In this document: one piece after another, positions 33,864 through 45,221 of the stretch
Layout: each line of letters opens with the position of its first letter
Position numbering within the stretch: position 1 is the first letter of the stretch
Origin: Panorpa germanica
Taxonomy: Eukaryota > Arthropoda > Insecta > Mecoptera > Panorpidae
Reading direction: 5' to 3'
NCBI GenBank assembly: GCA_963678705.1
Contig: OY783216.1
Span: forward strand, 7,812,001 to 7,876,000
DNA: 64,000 bases
Notes under the pieces: model-generated
Seen by the model: only the letters and a program-made list of their open reading frames with translations
The model's database searches: none
Told to the model about the DNA's origin: nothing
Translations under genes and position numbers: made by a program

Positions 33864-35104
33864 TATATAAATTCAAACTTAAAACTAAACTTATACTATT
33901 CCAGCCATTTATTACTTACAAAAGTAATTTCTGCTTCTTCTTCTCTTGACCCTCTCTCTTCCTGTTCCCTACTTCTCTTTTCTCCTTCTCGCTCGTACCT
34001 TCATCTCTCACTTCTTGTTACTGAACCACTGAAAAAATTCGAGACCTCAAGTGGTCCGTTAAAGTGTGAGAGCACCCTTTTCCATAATATGATAGTACTA
34101 TGTTCGGAAGACTTAGTTTCTTAAATTCGAACCCAGTACAATTCTAACATTGTGCAAAAATGTCTGAAGATAGTTGTCGAGTTGTCTGTTTCATGATATG
34201 CAAATATGGTTGAACTGTAGAACACGGCTAGTGCTTTATGTGCAGAGATTGTTGCATCTGCAGAGAGTACAACCTCCTGAAGATTGTGTAACAAGAAAAA
34301 TGGTAACATTATCACCGCTATATTATTGTAAGAGTATGTAGTCCAAACCACTGCGCTATGTCGTTCGTCGTTAAGATAGATCGTTAGTCGTTAATATCGA
34401 CAAAAAGCAATATATTTTAAAGAACAGAATAATCGCATATGTTCTTAAATGTTTTTCTTCCGTCGCAGTTTTTTTTTGATACATGATTGGAACTTCTCAA
34501 TCATTATTTTGACAATGATTTCGAGTCACCTAACGTTGACTTATCCGCAAGACAAACAATATAAGTGATCCCCTTCCCCTTGTTGTTTGATATATATTTA
34601 GTTGGTGCAGGAGGTTTAAGTTCGTGGGAACGCAAACACAGACTGATGGTGAGGGGCTTTTGGAGCTAGCTGCTAATTGATTGCACTGGACCCGGGCCAT
34701 GTTCGAGTACCTCATGAATACAGCACGTCGAGTTGCCGTGTACGGCGAATGTGTATTAAACAATGAAAAAAACAATACGTTTTAACAGTGCATAAGGCGC
34801 TATATGGTTTTCGAGATAAATAAAAGAAAAAAGAACACAAAAAATATATTTATGTTTTTTGTTAAAAAATTTCAAGGTTGCTGCAAGTAAATGTTTACAT
34901 ATTTTAAAGTTGTTCTGTTTTTTTTTTGAAGAAAATATTAAAATTGACAGCTTGTTTATTAATATTTTTGTTATCTTTTTGCATTATTAATTATGTTTGC
35001 TTCAAGCTATAGCGCAAAATAATTAAAAAGAGGCAAATTAAATTGTGGGCGACAAAGGCTGGACGTAGCTACAGAATTGATGAATTGTGGCTAAATATAA
35101 CACA

Positions 35105-35284
35105 TCCCTTTATAACTTTTTAGATAGTACCATCTTTCAAACGATATATGTCACAATTTTATGACAATATGATCATTAGTTTACGAGTTACAGAGATCTT
35201 AATGACGCTGCTTTCGTAATTTTCAAAACAATGAAAAAATCAGAATTTCATGTGTTGATGAAGCATTGCTTATTAAGAGGGGGT
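35105..35284 (+). pseudogene. 5' remnant of a second mariner transposase
   Basis: GAGTTACAGAGATCTTAATG and TTCGTAATTTTCAAAACAAT parallel the mariner leader at 6588-6636. The ATG at 35231 then opens MKKSEFHVLMKHCLLRG, the recognisable N-terminus of a mariner transposase. It is cut off after about 17 residues, where repeat family A begins, and no continuation was found after that repeat. Confidence 0.65.
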
Positions 35285-35838
35285 AAGGTCAAAACGATAA
35301 AAAAGAAGCATATTTTCGATAATGTTTTTTGACGACACAGTTAATATATAATGATTTTTATAACTACTACGTGATAAAATGACATTTGAAGAATACTTTG
35401 TGAAATTTTCATAAATAAATATCAAGAAATGATGCATTGAAAACTCATGCCACACTGGATTCTCTGAAATTAAAAAACCAAAATGATTTCATTAGTTGAT
35501 AAGTTTCTGCAGGTAACGCTGTAAAGTTTTTCTTTTTTTATTGATTTTTAAATTTTTTACAGCACTTAAAAGTCAAAATACCGATTTTTCATGAAAATAA
35601 TCAACTTTGTTACTTTAAAATACGTTAAAATTAAAGAATAAAAGAAAACTCGACAGCGTTACCTCGGCATTTATGTAAAGAAATTTCAAAAGAATCGGTC
35701 CTGTAGATTTTGAGCTAGAGAGGGCACAGATTCTGAAAAAGCTATGTGTGAGAAACCGCATTTAAAAGTTTCAAAGTAACACAAAAGCAGAGCAGAGAGG
35801 TGAAGACTTAAAACTCTATATCTCCGACAGTTTTACAA
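35285..35838 (+). repeat. interspersed repeat family A, copy 3, inserted in or joined to a mariner
   Basis: Begins AAGGTCAAAACGATAAAAAA, matching copy 1 from its first bases, and runs through TTGATAAGTTTCTGCAGGTA and GAGCTAGAGAGGGCACAG to TATATCTCCGACAGTTTTAC. Its left edge abuts the truncated mariner frame, which helps define the family boundary. Confidence 0.7.
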
Positions 35839-37621
35839 AGCATTTGAATTGTCAATAGTTGCGCCATCTATATGTCTTACTTTATTAATTAAACTAAATG
35901 AAATTAGTTTTATTAATTATATTTAAAAATTATTTGAACTAATATGAGAAGTTTGCTGCTTTAGCTTGTTAACTGAAGTTGATCACGTATGGTTCGGTCG
36001 TGTACTATGAATTGTCAGCGTGTTTGATCGGAGATCGAACACAACATATTACAGTATGTATCGGGACTATTGGTCTGCGCAAATTTGCAACATTGTCGGA
36101 AATTATGAATGAACAATACCGCACATATACTGGCATATAATTTTACACACGCACACACACAGTTTTTAAAATACAAAAAAAACGTATACATTCAAATTCA
36201 TTATTTAATTATGTGAGAAAATGCGCGGCCACGTTGCAGCAAACTTCACACTATCAACAAAAATAGCGACACTGCTGTTCTGCATTTCACCGTTTAGAAT
36301 ATCTCCGCATATAGTTATTACGAGAGTATTGTTTAGATTTTTCTTATTGCTCTCGGCTGCAAAGTTTTAACGTTTTTATAGTTAAATTTAAGTTCTTTTG
36401 CTAAGCGTGGGAAACATTTGTGTGTACAGGTATTACGTGTATTGTTAATTGTTGCTATTATTGTTGTTAATTTCATTGTTATTAATATTACTGGATAATA
36501 TTATTTAATAATTAACTTAATGTGTATCGTACATTTTGCTAATGCGTCATTGAGAAGAGTGGAAGAAATAGACTTGTATAAACCTTTACTTTTTCTATTT
36601 TAGAATTTGAGACGATTTTAAGTCAAGTTCCTGTTACTTTCTTAAAACACTTTATTTAGAAAATTAGTAACAGAAATTAAATATGAAACAGAAAAGATGT
36701 ACCTTTATTAAATCTAAAATGGAATCGCATAATAACACGTTTTAATATTTCCCGTAATTAAGGATTAACAACAACAGCCTTTGATAGATTGGATTGGTTT
36801 CATCAAAGAATGAAAAACTTCTGGTTTCTTGTGGATTCCTTCTGTATATCAACAAATAACCAATTTGTCCTTATTGAACAACATGCACAGTGCAGAACAA
36901 CATGCCTAACGTAGAATACGCACTGCGTGCAGACCTTCAATGTACAGTGTTACCTTGAATCAACATTTCCAAGTCATTTTTAAACTCTCAATCAGATATT
37001 ATTTTATTTTCTGCAATAGTTTACTGTTTGCAAGTTGCGCCGTGAATGAAAAGGGTCCATTAAGTCAAATATGGTGAAACCAGAAACTGTAGCGCGAGCC
37101 AGAACTTAAGACAGGGTTTCCAGAATGGGTTAGAACGGGTTGCATAGCATATATAGTAAATAATACGTTAAAGGTAAATGTTTATCAAGACGTTCGCGGC
37201 AAGAAACGTGGTTGGAAGATGAGGGGGATTCGCAAGAAACCATTGACGTTTCTGGATGCAAGTAGAAGTTGGTGATTATATTGGTTTGATTAGAGTACAT
37301 CGTAGGCAATGAAAACAAAAAGATGAAACGCACCCGACGTCACACAGATGACGTATGATATTAAACAGAAGCTGATGAATGACTCGGTAAGAAAAAGATA
37401 ACGATTTTTAATTAAATCCTGAGAAAGAGAACACATAAAAAGCATTTCCTGAAGATATATTGTAGTTAGACTGGATCTAACCTTGTCAGCTTCTCTAGAT
37501 TATTTCTGTAGACGCAATTTTAGAACACAGTAACTGTAAAGTAACATATTATGCAGTGATTAAAAATAGGCGCGTGAAAAATAACAAGAATTGTTGACTG
37601 TCATGCACAAAAGTCTGGCAA
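35839..37621. other. intergenic
   Basis: No gene or named repeat seen. AT-rich with short CA-rich runs (about 36147-36160). Confidence 0.5.
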
Positions 37622-37995
37622 CAGAGGCGGCCTTTGGGGGTGGCAAGCAGGGGAACCACCCGGGCCTCGCATTCTTACGCAACAATGCAAGTACAAAAAT
37701 TCATTACAATATATGTATTTGAATCTCGCGCTTTAGAAATCCCACTAGATGTACCTTAGTTTATCATCATTAATATTTGTCGTCTTTGTGCTTGTTAACT
37801 TTTGTAACACTTGCAATATAAAATTTTATTTCTCGTCAATTATCATCAAAAATACTTACATACAATTTGCATAAATTATACAAAAAACAAGTGCCTCGCA
37901 AAGATGTGTTGCCTTGGGGCCTCGCAAAGTTCTGTCGCCCGGGGCCTCGCAAAGATCTGCTGCCCGGGGCCTCGCAATGGTTAAGGCCGCCCCTG
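37622..37995. mobile_element. hAT-type MITE, copy 1, with 8-bp target duplication
   Basis: Ends CAGAGGCGGCCTTTGGGGG and, inverted, CAGGGGCGGCCTTAACCATT. Exact 8-bp duplications TCTGGCAA flank it at 37614-37621 and 37996-38003. CAG(A/G)GGCGGCC ends with an 8-bp duplication are the hallmark of hAT elements. At 374 bp with no transposase frame it is non-autonomous. Exact duplications suggest a fairly recent insertion. Confidence 0.9.
37893..37979 (+). repeat. 25-27-bp tandem array inside the hAT MITE
   Basis: Three and a half units of GCCTCGCAAAGATCTGCTG + CCCGGG, with small differences between units. The related MITE at 60436 has only about one and a half units, so the array expanded in this copy. 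Confidence 0.85.
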
Positions 37996-39719
37996 TCTGG
38001 CAACATCAAAATATTGTTGATGAAAATATTTACCGCTGGAGTGCTGTAACATAACCCCAAAACCAACTGTCCAAAATGACAGAAACTCAGAAAGATGTGC
38101 ATAGAAAAGAAGGATTAAATGAAAGGTCTTAGCATTTTTGTTTGAACCCAACACTTTTTCTAAAAGGTAAAGGTTAGAAATCGTAATCATATACGTAAAG
38201 ACTAATGCTAAATAAATGCTTCGTAAATAATAATGATAGAGTAAAAGCAAACCATGTAATCAAAGTACTACCCATAGAAATAATTCTAAAATTAATTTGA
38301 TATGACGCACGATGCCATATTAGATTTTTAGGTTAGATAATTAGAATTTTACCCCAAGTTTTGAAGTTTTTGAAGTTTTGACTCCTTACTGATTGAAGAA
38401 ACAAGAAAGACTATTTTAATTGCTAACATCTCGTATAATATTGCGACTTATTAACAAATAATTGTACATTTCAGTTCCTAATAACCAATATTATCAACAT
38501 ATAATACACTTTTATAGAAATAAACTCATTTGTTCACAACCCCATTACAACAAATGGTTTTGTCTCACTGTCTTACATACTTACGATAATATTGAAAGCT
38601 TAAAAGCTTAAAAGATGTGAAGCTTGCTTCCACCTGTGAGACGTCATATTACCTGAGCAGGTAAATCAGTTCAATTAGTGATTACGTCAACTACACCGAC
38701 ATCACGTGCTCCAGTTCATTTAATATAAAAACAGCAAACGTTTGAATCTCTTTGAGTCATCAAAGTGTTTTTCTACAGATACAGAAGATATCTCAGGTTT
38801 TGTAGAGGTCGTCAACCGTACTTATGAGGCCTCTACACGCATTGCGCATAACTCATGAGGCGCTGACTTGGCGCATGTGTGCGTGAGATATGCGCATATG
38901 CGCAGAGCATATAACATACATGACAATTACCCATACTCAAGCCATCTGACGTCAAAATTTTAAAATAAATATTATTTTTCAACGTTAGACAAGCTTAACA
39001 TTATTTTCGTCAACCGTGTCTAATGTAGTCATATTTTTATTTAAATTTTTTTTTCTCAGTAACATTAGAAATGTATCTCTTTGCAGCCTGCGGGAGATCT
39101 TTTAATTTGTTTTATGGATTACGTAATACAACTTAAGTCAAATTTATATTAATAAATAAAATTTTAATTTAATAAAATGTCAGATAAAATGAAATTTATA
39201 CCGCAGCTAATCAAGACTAAAGCTAATCCCTGGTGGTCGCTCGTTTGGGATTTAATGAGCAAGACATTGCATAATTGCCATTTGTAGAAATCGTGTTTCC
39301 GGTTCCACCGCGAGATATAATGACTCATTATTTATAAAAGTTCTAATGGATGTTCTTAATCATTACGCCCACGCTTAAAAGAAGACCAAGAAGAAGAAGA
39401 GATACTGCTTTAAAACCGAAATTATTTTATTCGTTTATAGTTCAGATCCAGTGGCATACGCATAGGACCTGAGATAGAGTTGTTCTTTAAAGCAATGACG
39501 TTGAAAGGTCGACGATAACACTTTCATACGACTAAACATACAGATGCACTAAAAACCATAGTGACCACTGCATACGCCTTCCTTCCCACGTTGTTGAAAA
39601 GGTTGTTGTCATCCCATTATCACTTCTCTAGCCATTCCAATATTCAGAGCCTGCTATTTGAACCTTTATCAACATTTTATCAGTAAAACAACAGCTCCGC
39701 AGTGCAGCAACAGTCCATC

Positions 39720-39868
39720 ATCTACTAGTAACTTGCCCGCAATATCAAACTCAACAAACCAAACACAGCATCAGTGGTGAACTAAAGGACATGCTTTCAG
39801 ACAATCCAGAAGAAATTCAAAAAGTGCTCGAATTCCTAACTGATATAAACTTAATAAACCAAATTTAA
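39720..39868 (+). pseudogene. possible degraded retroelement or gene fragment
   Basis: One frame reads SNSPSSTSNLPAISNSTNQT, then after a one-base shift another reads SGELKDMLSDNPEEIQKVLE followed by FLTDINLINQI and a TAA. The amino-acid make-up and the frame change suggest an old coding sequence, perhaps the end of a jockey-type ORF1. I cannot assign it to a family. Confidence 0.3.
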
Positions 39869-39963
39869 TTAAAATAAATTAACTTCAGGTGAACATGACC
39901 TTGTCGTTGAAATCGCCTCAAATTCTAAATAATCAAGAAATTTGCTTTTTGTTTATACAAAAC

Positions 39964-40183
39964 CTATAAAAAATAAGTAAACTTTCTTAAAGAGAGGCTG
40001 AAATGTTCCAGACACGCCATGCGATTGGGATGCAATATAGAACCATACAATCTACTATCAAATACGATAGTGCTGGACCGTTGTGAGTCGTTCTGCTCGG
40101 CTCGAAGCTTGAGAAATTGACGTCTAAGCTGGCCATGAACCACGGTCACTGTGACAGCTGACGCGATGGTCACCTACGCTTAT
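39964..40183 (-). other. possible coding exon, unknown
   Basis: On the minus strand a 3' splice-like AATAAGCGTAG precedes an open frame of 69 codons (VTIASAVTVTVVHGQLRRQF, then a hydrophilic stretch and SILHPNRMACLEHFSL) ending at TAG. GC and CpG content exceed those of the surroundings. No family recognised, and no partner exons were found. Confidence 0.3.
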
Positions 40184-40720
40184 TACTTACTAATCGAAGA
40201 CTGCATTGTTTCCAGTGGATATATTCGCTATGAATGTCATCGTAATTTATTAATATTACAAATATCTGTAAATATGAATAAAATAACAAGTTTTATTAAG
40301 CAGAAAATTGTTAAATAGTTAAAAGTTAAACGCAAGGATACATAGGTATTCCATAGCGCACCGTTCGTATTGTTATCGCGGTAAGGAATGTTGACATGGC
40401 ATGGTTTATAGATAATAAATTATTTTATTTTATAATTGTTAACATAATGTTATTGCATAAGTCATTGCTAAGTACTCCATTAATAACTGTGGGAGATTAT
40501 AACGTTAGTAGACGTCAGCGACGCGATGCGGCTGTGAGGAATAACATTGAAATGCGGAATAAATTGCAGATGCGTCTTATAGCATGAGCGTATGCAGAAA
40601 GTTGACTGCAAAATTCTATATACAATTGTATTTATATAAGTTAGTCACCTAATTCATTGTATTTATTGTAAAACTCTAAATCCGTAAAAGAGTAAGTGCC
40701 TTATTTGCGTATTTAAGGGA

Positions 40721-41215
40721 GGCAAGATCACATCGATACAAAGAAGCATATATTCGATAATGTTTTTTGGCGACACAGTTAATATACAATTATTTCTATA
40801 ATTACTACATGATAAAATAACATTTAAAGAATACTTAATGAAATTTTCATAAATAAATATCAAGAAATGAGTTAATGACAGCGAATCTCCACAGACGTCA
40901 CAAAAAAAAGTAACGTTGCGGTGTCCCTTATAACTCATCACTGGATAATTTGAAATCAAGAAACCAAAATGATTTCATTAGTTGATTAGTTTCTGCAGGT
41001 AACTGGCGAGTTTCTTTATAATTGATTTATATTTTTTTTACAGCACTTAAAAGTCAAAATACTGATATTTCATGAAAAAAATCAAAATCTTTGTTATTTT
41101 AAAATACGTTAAAATTAAAAAAATATTAAAAAACTCGACAGTGCTACCTCGGCATTTATGTAAAGAAAGAGTGTGTAAAATTTTCACACAATAAACTTAA
41201 TATGTTCTACACTAA
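40721..41215 (+). repeat. interspersed repeat family A, copy 4
   Basis: Same order as copy 1, from GCATATATTCGATAATGTTT through ACAGACGTCACAAAAAAAAG and TTTCTGCAGGTAACTGGCGA to CACACAATAAACTTAATATG. The GAGCTAGAGAGGGCAC block is missing. Confidence 0.7.
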
Positions 41216-41231
41216 AATAAAAAAAAACGCC

Positions 41232-41335
41232 AAGTCAAACTTGTGTACTGTAGGATGTATTGCAGTTTGTTTTTTACCAACACAATTTATCATGAGAGCA
41301 AACTTTTACTTTATGTTTATCGGTACATCACTGTT
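41232..41335 (-). repeat. interspersed repeat family E, copy 3
   Basis: Reverse complement of 13940-14045 over about 100 bp (ACTTGTGTACTGTAGGATGT, TTTATCATGAGAGCAAACTT, TTATCGGTACATCACTG). It abuts family A copy 4. Confidence 0.65.
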
Positions 41336-41374
41336 TCTATCCAGTCTGAGTCGGCTGAATGCATTTACAAGGTA

Positions 41375-41440
41375 GGGATAGGTTTAGCGTAGTGGCTAGC
41401 GTATACGTATGGTCAAAATTCGGTTAAATACGCTTGCAGA
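41375..41440 (+). repeat. possible tRNA-derived SINE head
   Basis: TAGCGTAGTGGCTAG fits a tRNA A-box (TRGYNNARNGG). About 25 bp later GGTCAAAATTCGG resembles a decayed B-box. No cloverleaf could be folded by eye, and no second copy was found. Confidence 0.25.
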
Positions 41441-41920
41441 GTGCAAGAGACCTAAAGCATTGTGTGTGCATTATCTCCGTTCATCACACCGAGGTCATTT
41501 CCTACACATTACTCGGTAATTTGATTATGAAAACATAAAGCCCGTATTTCATTTCCTGCATACTGTATAAATTAAATTACATTTAAATGGATCTAGTTTT
41601 AAAACATACACACACACACACGTATACCAACACAAATACAAAAAGTACAAAGAAATAAAGAATATTAAAAATGTAACTAGACCGCCCACAAAGCACTATT
41701 ATATATTTAAATCTAAGTAAATGGATATATAACAATAACAATGTACTTAAGAGCGCATGCTCCACATATGAAAAACAATAGTCTGCACATGCGCATTACA
41801 TGTGTAATTACATTAAAACTTTTATTATGTGATATGGAGGCATCATGTGATTGGCTGGAATAAAAATTACGATACAAAATGGCTGTGTGTACCCTTTGTT
41901 ACTACGTTACTTATGTATGG

Positions 41921-41957
<37 letters not shown>
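41921..41957. repeat. GT microsatellite
   Basis: About eighteen GT units. Confidence 0.95.
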
Positions 41958-41958
<1 letters not shown>

Positions 41959-43035
41959 AGCTATAAATAGAACGCAGTTAAGCATGCGCGTTTATGAGAT
42001 AGATGAGTTTATTGATCGAGTTACCCACACTGTACTTATTGTGCAAGTCAAACTACGTCCTGCGGTTTGGAAAACTTGGTTTTTTTAAATGTTAAGTAAT
42101 GTACAATTTCGTATCATGCCAAGTCGATTTTTAGCGCCCCTACACAAATGGTAGATGTTGGTAGAATTAGATTTGATATTTTGACTTTTTAACTCTGAAA
42201 GAAAAATACATGCTGCAGATTATTTATTGCAATTTATTCCATCCTCGATTTCAAGAAAAGAGCAGAACTATAAAAATAATCCTAATAAATAATCTCGTTA
42301 GTTATGTTCATAACCTACATTCTTCAATCTGCATATCTCGTTGTATCCACAGATAATTATTCATGATTTTATAAGAATAAAGAGTAGGCTTATATTTAAT
42401 ATTAATATATTTACCATTATTATAATTAATCTTCAACTAAAATGACAAATGTGATACATCTACTCTTTATAGAAACTTCTACAAATATATTCATCTCTTT
42501 CACACACCAAACATCTCTCTTTCTACTAAGTACTATTGTTAATTGCTACAATAAGTCTTGTTACAATATGACACAAAACAAAATGGCGACATATATCGGT
42601 TTGATTGACAGGAACGTTGTATAGAAATTTGAATAATGTTTATAAAGTATAGAGATAGTTTGTTGTGACACCAGCAGGGGGACAATGCGACATTAGACTA
42701 GTAATAGTTTAAATCAAATATTTATTTATTTATTTAAATTTAATTATAATGGATGCATAAATCTTTATTATTAATTTAAAAACTTTAAAGTTGTTGCTAC
42801 ACAGTAGCTACAATCACAGCGGCTTCGAGACTTGAAACAAACTGGAAAATATGAGTATGGTAAATGGAAATTAAACAGAAGTATAATTACAAGACGAAAT
42901 GTTAGGTGAAGGTTGTTGCGAGTATTTATATCTAATCAACATACAATGGTTGATAAATTTAGAAGTTAAATATTTGTTAGAAACAACGGACTTAATTAAA
43001 ATAATATTAATATACCGTAATTCACTGGCGTAATA

Positions 43036-43395
43036 CGAGGTGCGGTGAAAAATTGTTTCTTTTAAATTTATACATATTTAATTAGTATACCCTTCAATAT
43101 ACACCCCTCCTCTATCCCTATACAGCTCCATGCGAAATTTACATTGTTCGAAACAGTGCTAGAAGCCTTAGTCTGCTTAGTCTCGTTTATGAAGCGTGCC
43201 CCTTTTTCTTCACTGCTTTAACGCTCTTAAACTTTGTTCATTTTAATGCAGATTTGAACTTAAGGAACAGATAAAAGTCACATGGCGCCAAGTGAGGCGA
43301 ATAAGGTGGATGATCTAACACTGGGATGTTATACTTTGCTAGAAACGTCCCGGGCGTGTGTCATCTTCAACATAAAACAATAAAGGCATAAAATC
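43036..43395 (-). pseudogene. 3' end of a decayed Tc1/mariner-type transposase
   Basis: On the minus strand one frame reads YNIPVLDHPPYSPHLAPCDF followed by YLFLKFKSALK and a stop. Beyond it come KFKSVKAVKKK and, in shifted frames, remnants of the usual ending up to RRGVYIEG. This is the C-terminal catalytic region of SETMAR-like mariner transposases: the third catalytic Asp (APCD) is kept, but SPDL has become SPHL and several stops and shifts intervene. The outer end CGAGGTGCGGTGAAAAATT, at 43036, looks like its terminal repeat. It is a different subfamily from the 6.5-kb element. Confidence 0.75.
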
Positions 43396-43866
43396 CAAGG
43401 TCTAATTAGGTGATTATTACTTATAGACGGAAATTCAGTTTTATTCAACCTCAGTCCATTGCAGATCCTGAAGTGCTGCACCATCTGACGGTACCTCGAC
43501 CAACAATGCACCAACGTAGCACATGCTACGAATATGCTTATTACCAAGGGGCGTGCATATGTTACCATATGTTAAAGTCATCCAAGTTGTACCTTGTGTT
43601 ATTTGTTGTTATTTTGTATATATTATAAGAACTATTATAAAAAACAAATTGTTGTGCGAGGTATGTGTCAACAGCCGCCAGTTTACTATCACCAACACTT
43701 TAAATTTCACAAACATAAAATATATTTACGAGATAAATTTATTAAAAAAAATTCATAATACTTCACTTTATTTTGTGAATCTGCGTGTAAAATTTTCTTA
43801 TCCAGAAAATTTATCGGTTTTGTTTTTTTATTAAAATAAAAAAAAACTGGCGTGAAAAATACTTCA

Positions 43867-44040
43867 ACAAGAGGTGTCATTTTAAATCAACAGAAAAACG
43901 CAATATTTCCGTGAAACGTGGTGATATTTTTATGTTAATCTAAAATACAAACTCTAAGGTTAGTAATAAAACACAATATCTGCCAAATGTCTACAAAATA
44001 TTGCGTTTTTCTATTGATTTAAAATGACTACTTTTGTTCA
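43867..44040. mobile_element. foldback MITE with about 42-bp arms
   Basis: The left arm reads ACAAGAGGTGTCATTTTAAA, then TCAACAGAAAAACGCAATATTT. The right arm is its inverse (AAATATTGCGTTTTTCTATT, then GATTTAAAATGACTACTTTTGT), with about four mismatches. Loop about 90 bp. Non-coding. A single-arm relative lies at 202-283. Confidence 0.8.
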
Positions 44041-44882
44041 ATCATCCATAAAATACTCCCGCTCTTCTTGAAAAAAGATAAATATTTTTCTCTCACACCG
44101 GCGTTGTTTCTAATACGATTCCTAAGATCTGATTGTGAAACTGTGTCTTTCCTACTATCAGATTTCCGTATACGTTTAAGACCACTGTTAAGATTTTAGT
44201 GTTTCTACCTATGATAAACGTACAATTCATCTCCAGCTAAATCTGATTGAAGATCTGTTCGAATCGTCTGAAAAAACATTCACTGTGATTCGCATCTTCT
44301 GTCAAATGAAATGTCTATTTAATGTACTTCCTGTGCATCTATTTCAAGTCGTATTAGTCATTGAACCAATAATCCATTGCATCACTGATGTTGGAGAACA
44401 TTGCCCGGGTTGTCGATGTGCAACGATTGCATACTGCACTGCATGCAGTGAAATAGGATCTGCGAACACTGCACCAGTGATTTACAAGCCATCGATTTCG
44501 TAAATCCAACAATTGATTGGTTTGAAGTTCATGTAGGTTAAATAAGGTTGTTTAGGTTGTTTTATGTTTGCATTGTTTTTTTTTTTTAATGTCATATAAG
44601 GACATATTGACGTGTTGATCGGACGGAGCGACCTGGAGGCATGGGGCCCTCATCTGACATGATGGGGGCTCGTATTGTCCATGTTGCTTATTGCGCATTA
44701 CAAACGCCTACGACGTAGCTGTCCATCAACTCAATCACAATGAGTAAGTACTTTGTTATGTGAATGATGAAATATAGGAAATGTTAAAGCTCACCATCTA
44801 TCTCGCTAAACATATCTGCGTCTCTCTTCATCTATATATCCTGTGAATAAAATCTGTATTTGTCGTTTGTGTCTAACGATGA

Positions 44883-45221
44883 TCAAAAGATTACAAGCAA
44901 CTCTGGGGTTGCACCAAGAAATCGACCATTAAAGATATACAAACGTTCCAAAATAAAGTTCTGCGAGGAATAGTTAATGCATCGTGGTATATCCGCAATG
45001 ACGACATACATAGAGACCTGAAGATTAACACAATCGGAGAAGAAATCAAATCTATAGCAGCAAAGCACGAGTTGAGACTTCGTAACCACGAAAACATCGC
45101 CGTGACGCAAATGTTGCTTGATAGTAATGATGTTCGAACACTTCGCAGGACTAAACCCTCGAACCTAGTAACCTTATCATGTAGAATTGTTCATTGGAGC
45201 AATCTCTACCACACCGTGTAA
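44883..45221 (+). pseudogene. C-terminal end of a jockey-type LINE reverse transcriptase
   Basis: An open frame of about 112 codons begins just after an upstream stop. It reads LWGCTKKSTIKDIQTFQNK, VLRGIVNASWYIRNDDIH, RDLKINTIGEEIKSIAAKHE and ends with RRTKPSNLV and a short extension to TAA 45219-45221. This is the thumb/C-terminal part of jockey-clade ORF2: the LWG...IQ.FQNK(V)LR.I..A.WY(V/I)RN block and the final (R)TKP.(D/E/N)L are diagnostic. The element is 5'-truncated at about 44880, and the part kept has no stop, so the insertion is not very old. Confidence 0.85.

Larger units (their letters stand above)
30597..35100. other. gene-poor tract
   Basis: No gene supported. A GC-elevated patch at 31300-31620, with CCCGACCCGACGCGACACGA, could be an exon or promoter but has only short frames. 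The C/T-rich tract at 33925-34015 resembles a polypyrimidine repeat. Frames at 33466-33769 overlap a MITE. Confidence 0.45.
37996..40720. other. gene-poor tract
   Basis: No firm gene. Contains a cluster of GCGCAT-type words at 38841-38908, a degenerate coding-like segment at 39720-39868 and a GC-richer minus-strand frame at 39964-40183 (listed). The 63-codon plus frame at 40396-40587 has only an N-terminal hydrophobic stretch and a basic RRQRR. Confidence 0.45.
41336..43035. other. intergenic
   Basis: No gene seen. A GT/TG array at 41921-41957 and a CA run at 41609-41622 lie here. Confidence 0.5.

Noticed and set aside
33925-34015. Purine-rich minus-strand frame resembling a LINE ORF2 end or exon with GTAAGT
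   Set aside because: It is a CTT/CTC-type low-complexity tract with stops in the relevant frames and no matching block in the LINE copies at 16.1 and 30.1 kb.
43410-43834. Overlapping plus-strand frames next to the decayed mariner
   Set aside because: Hydrophobic, AT-driven frames without domain or splice evidence, lying between transposon remnants.
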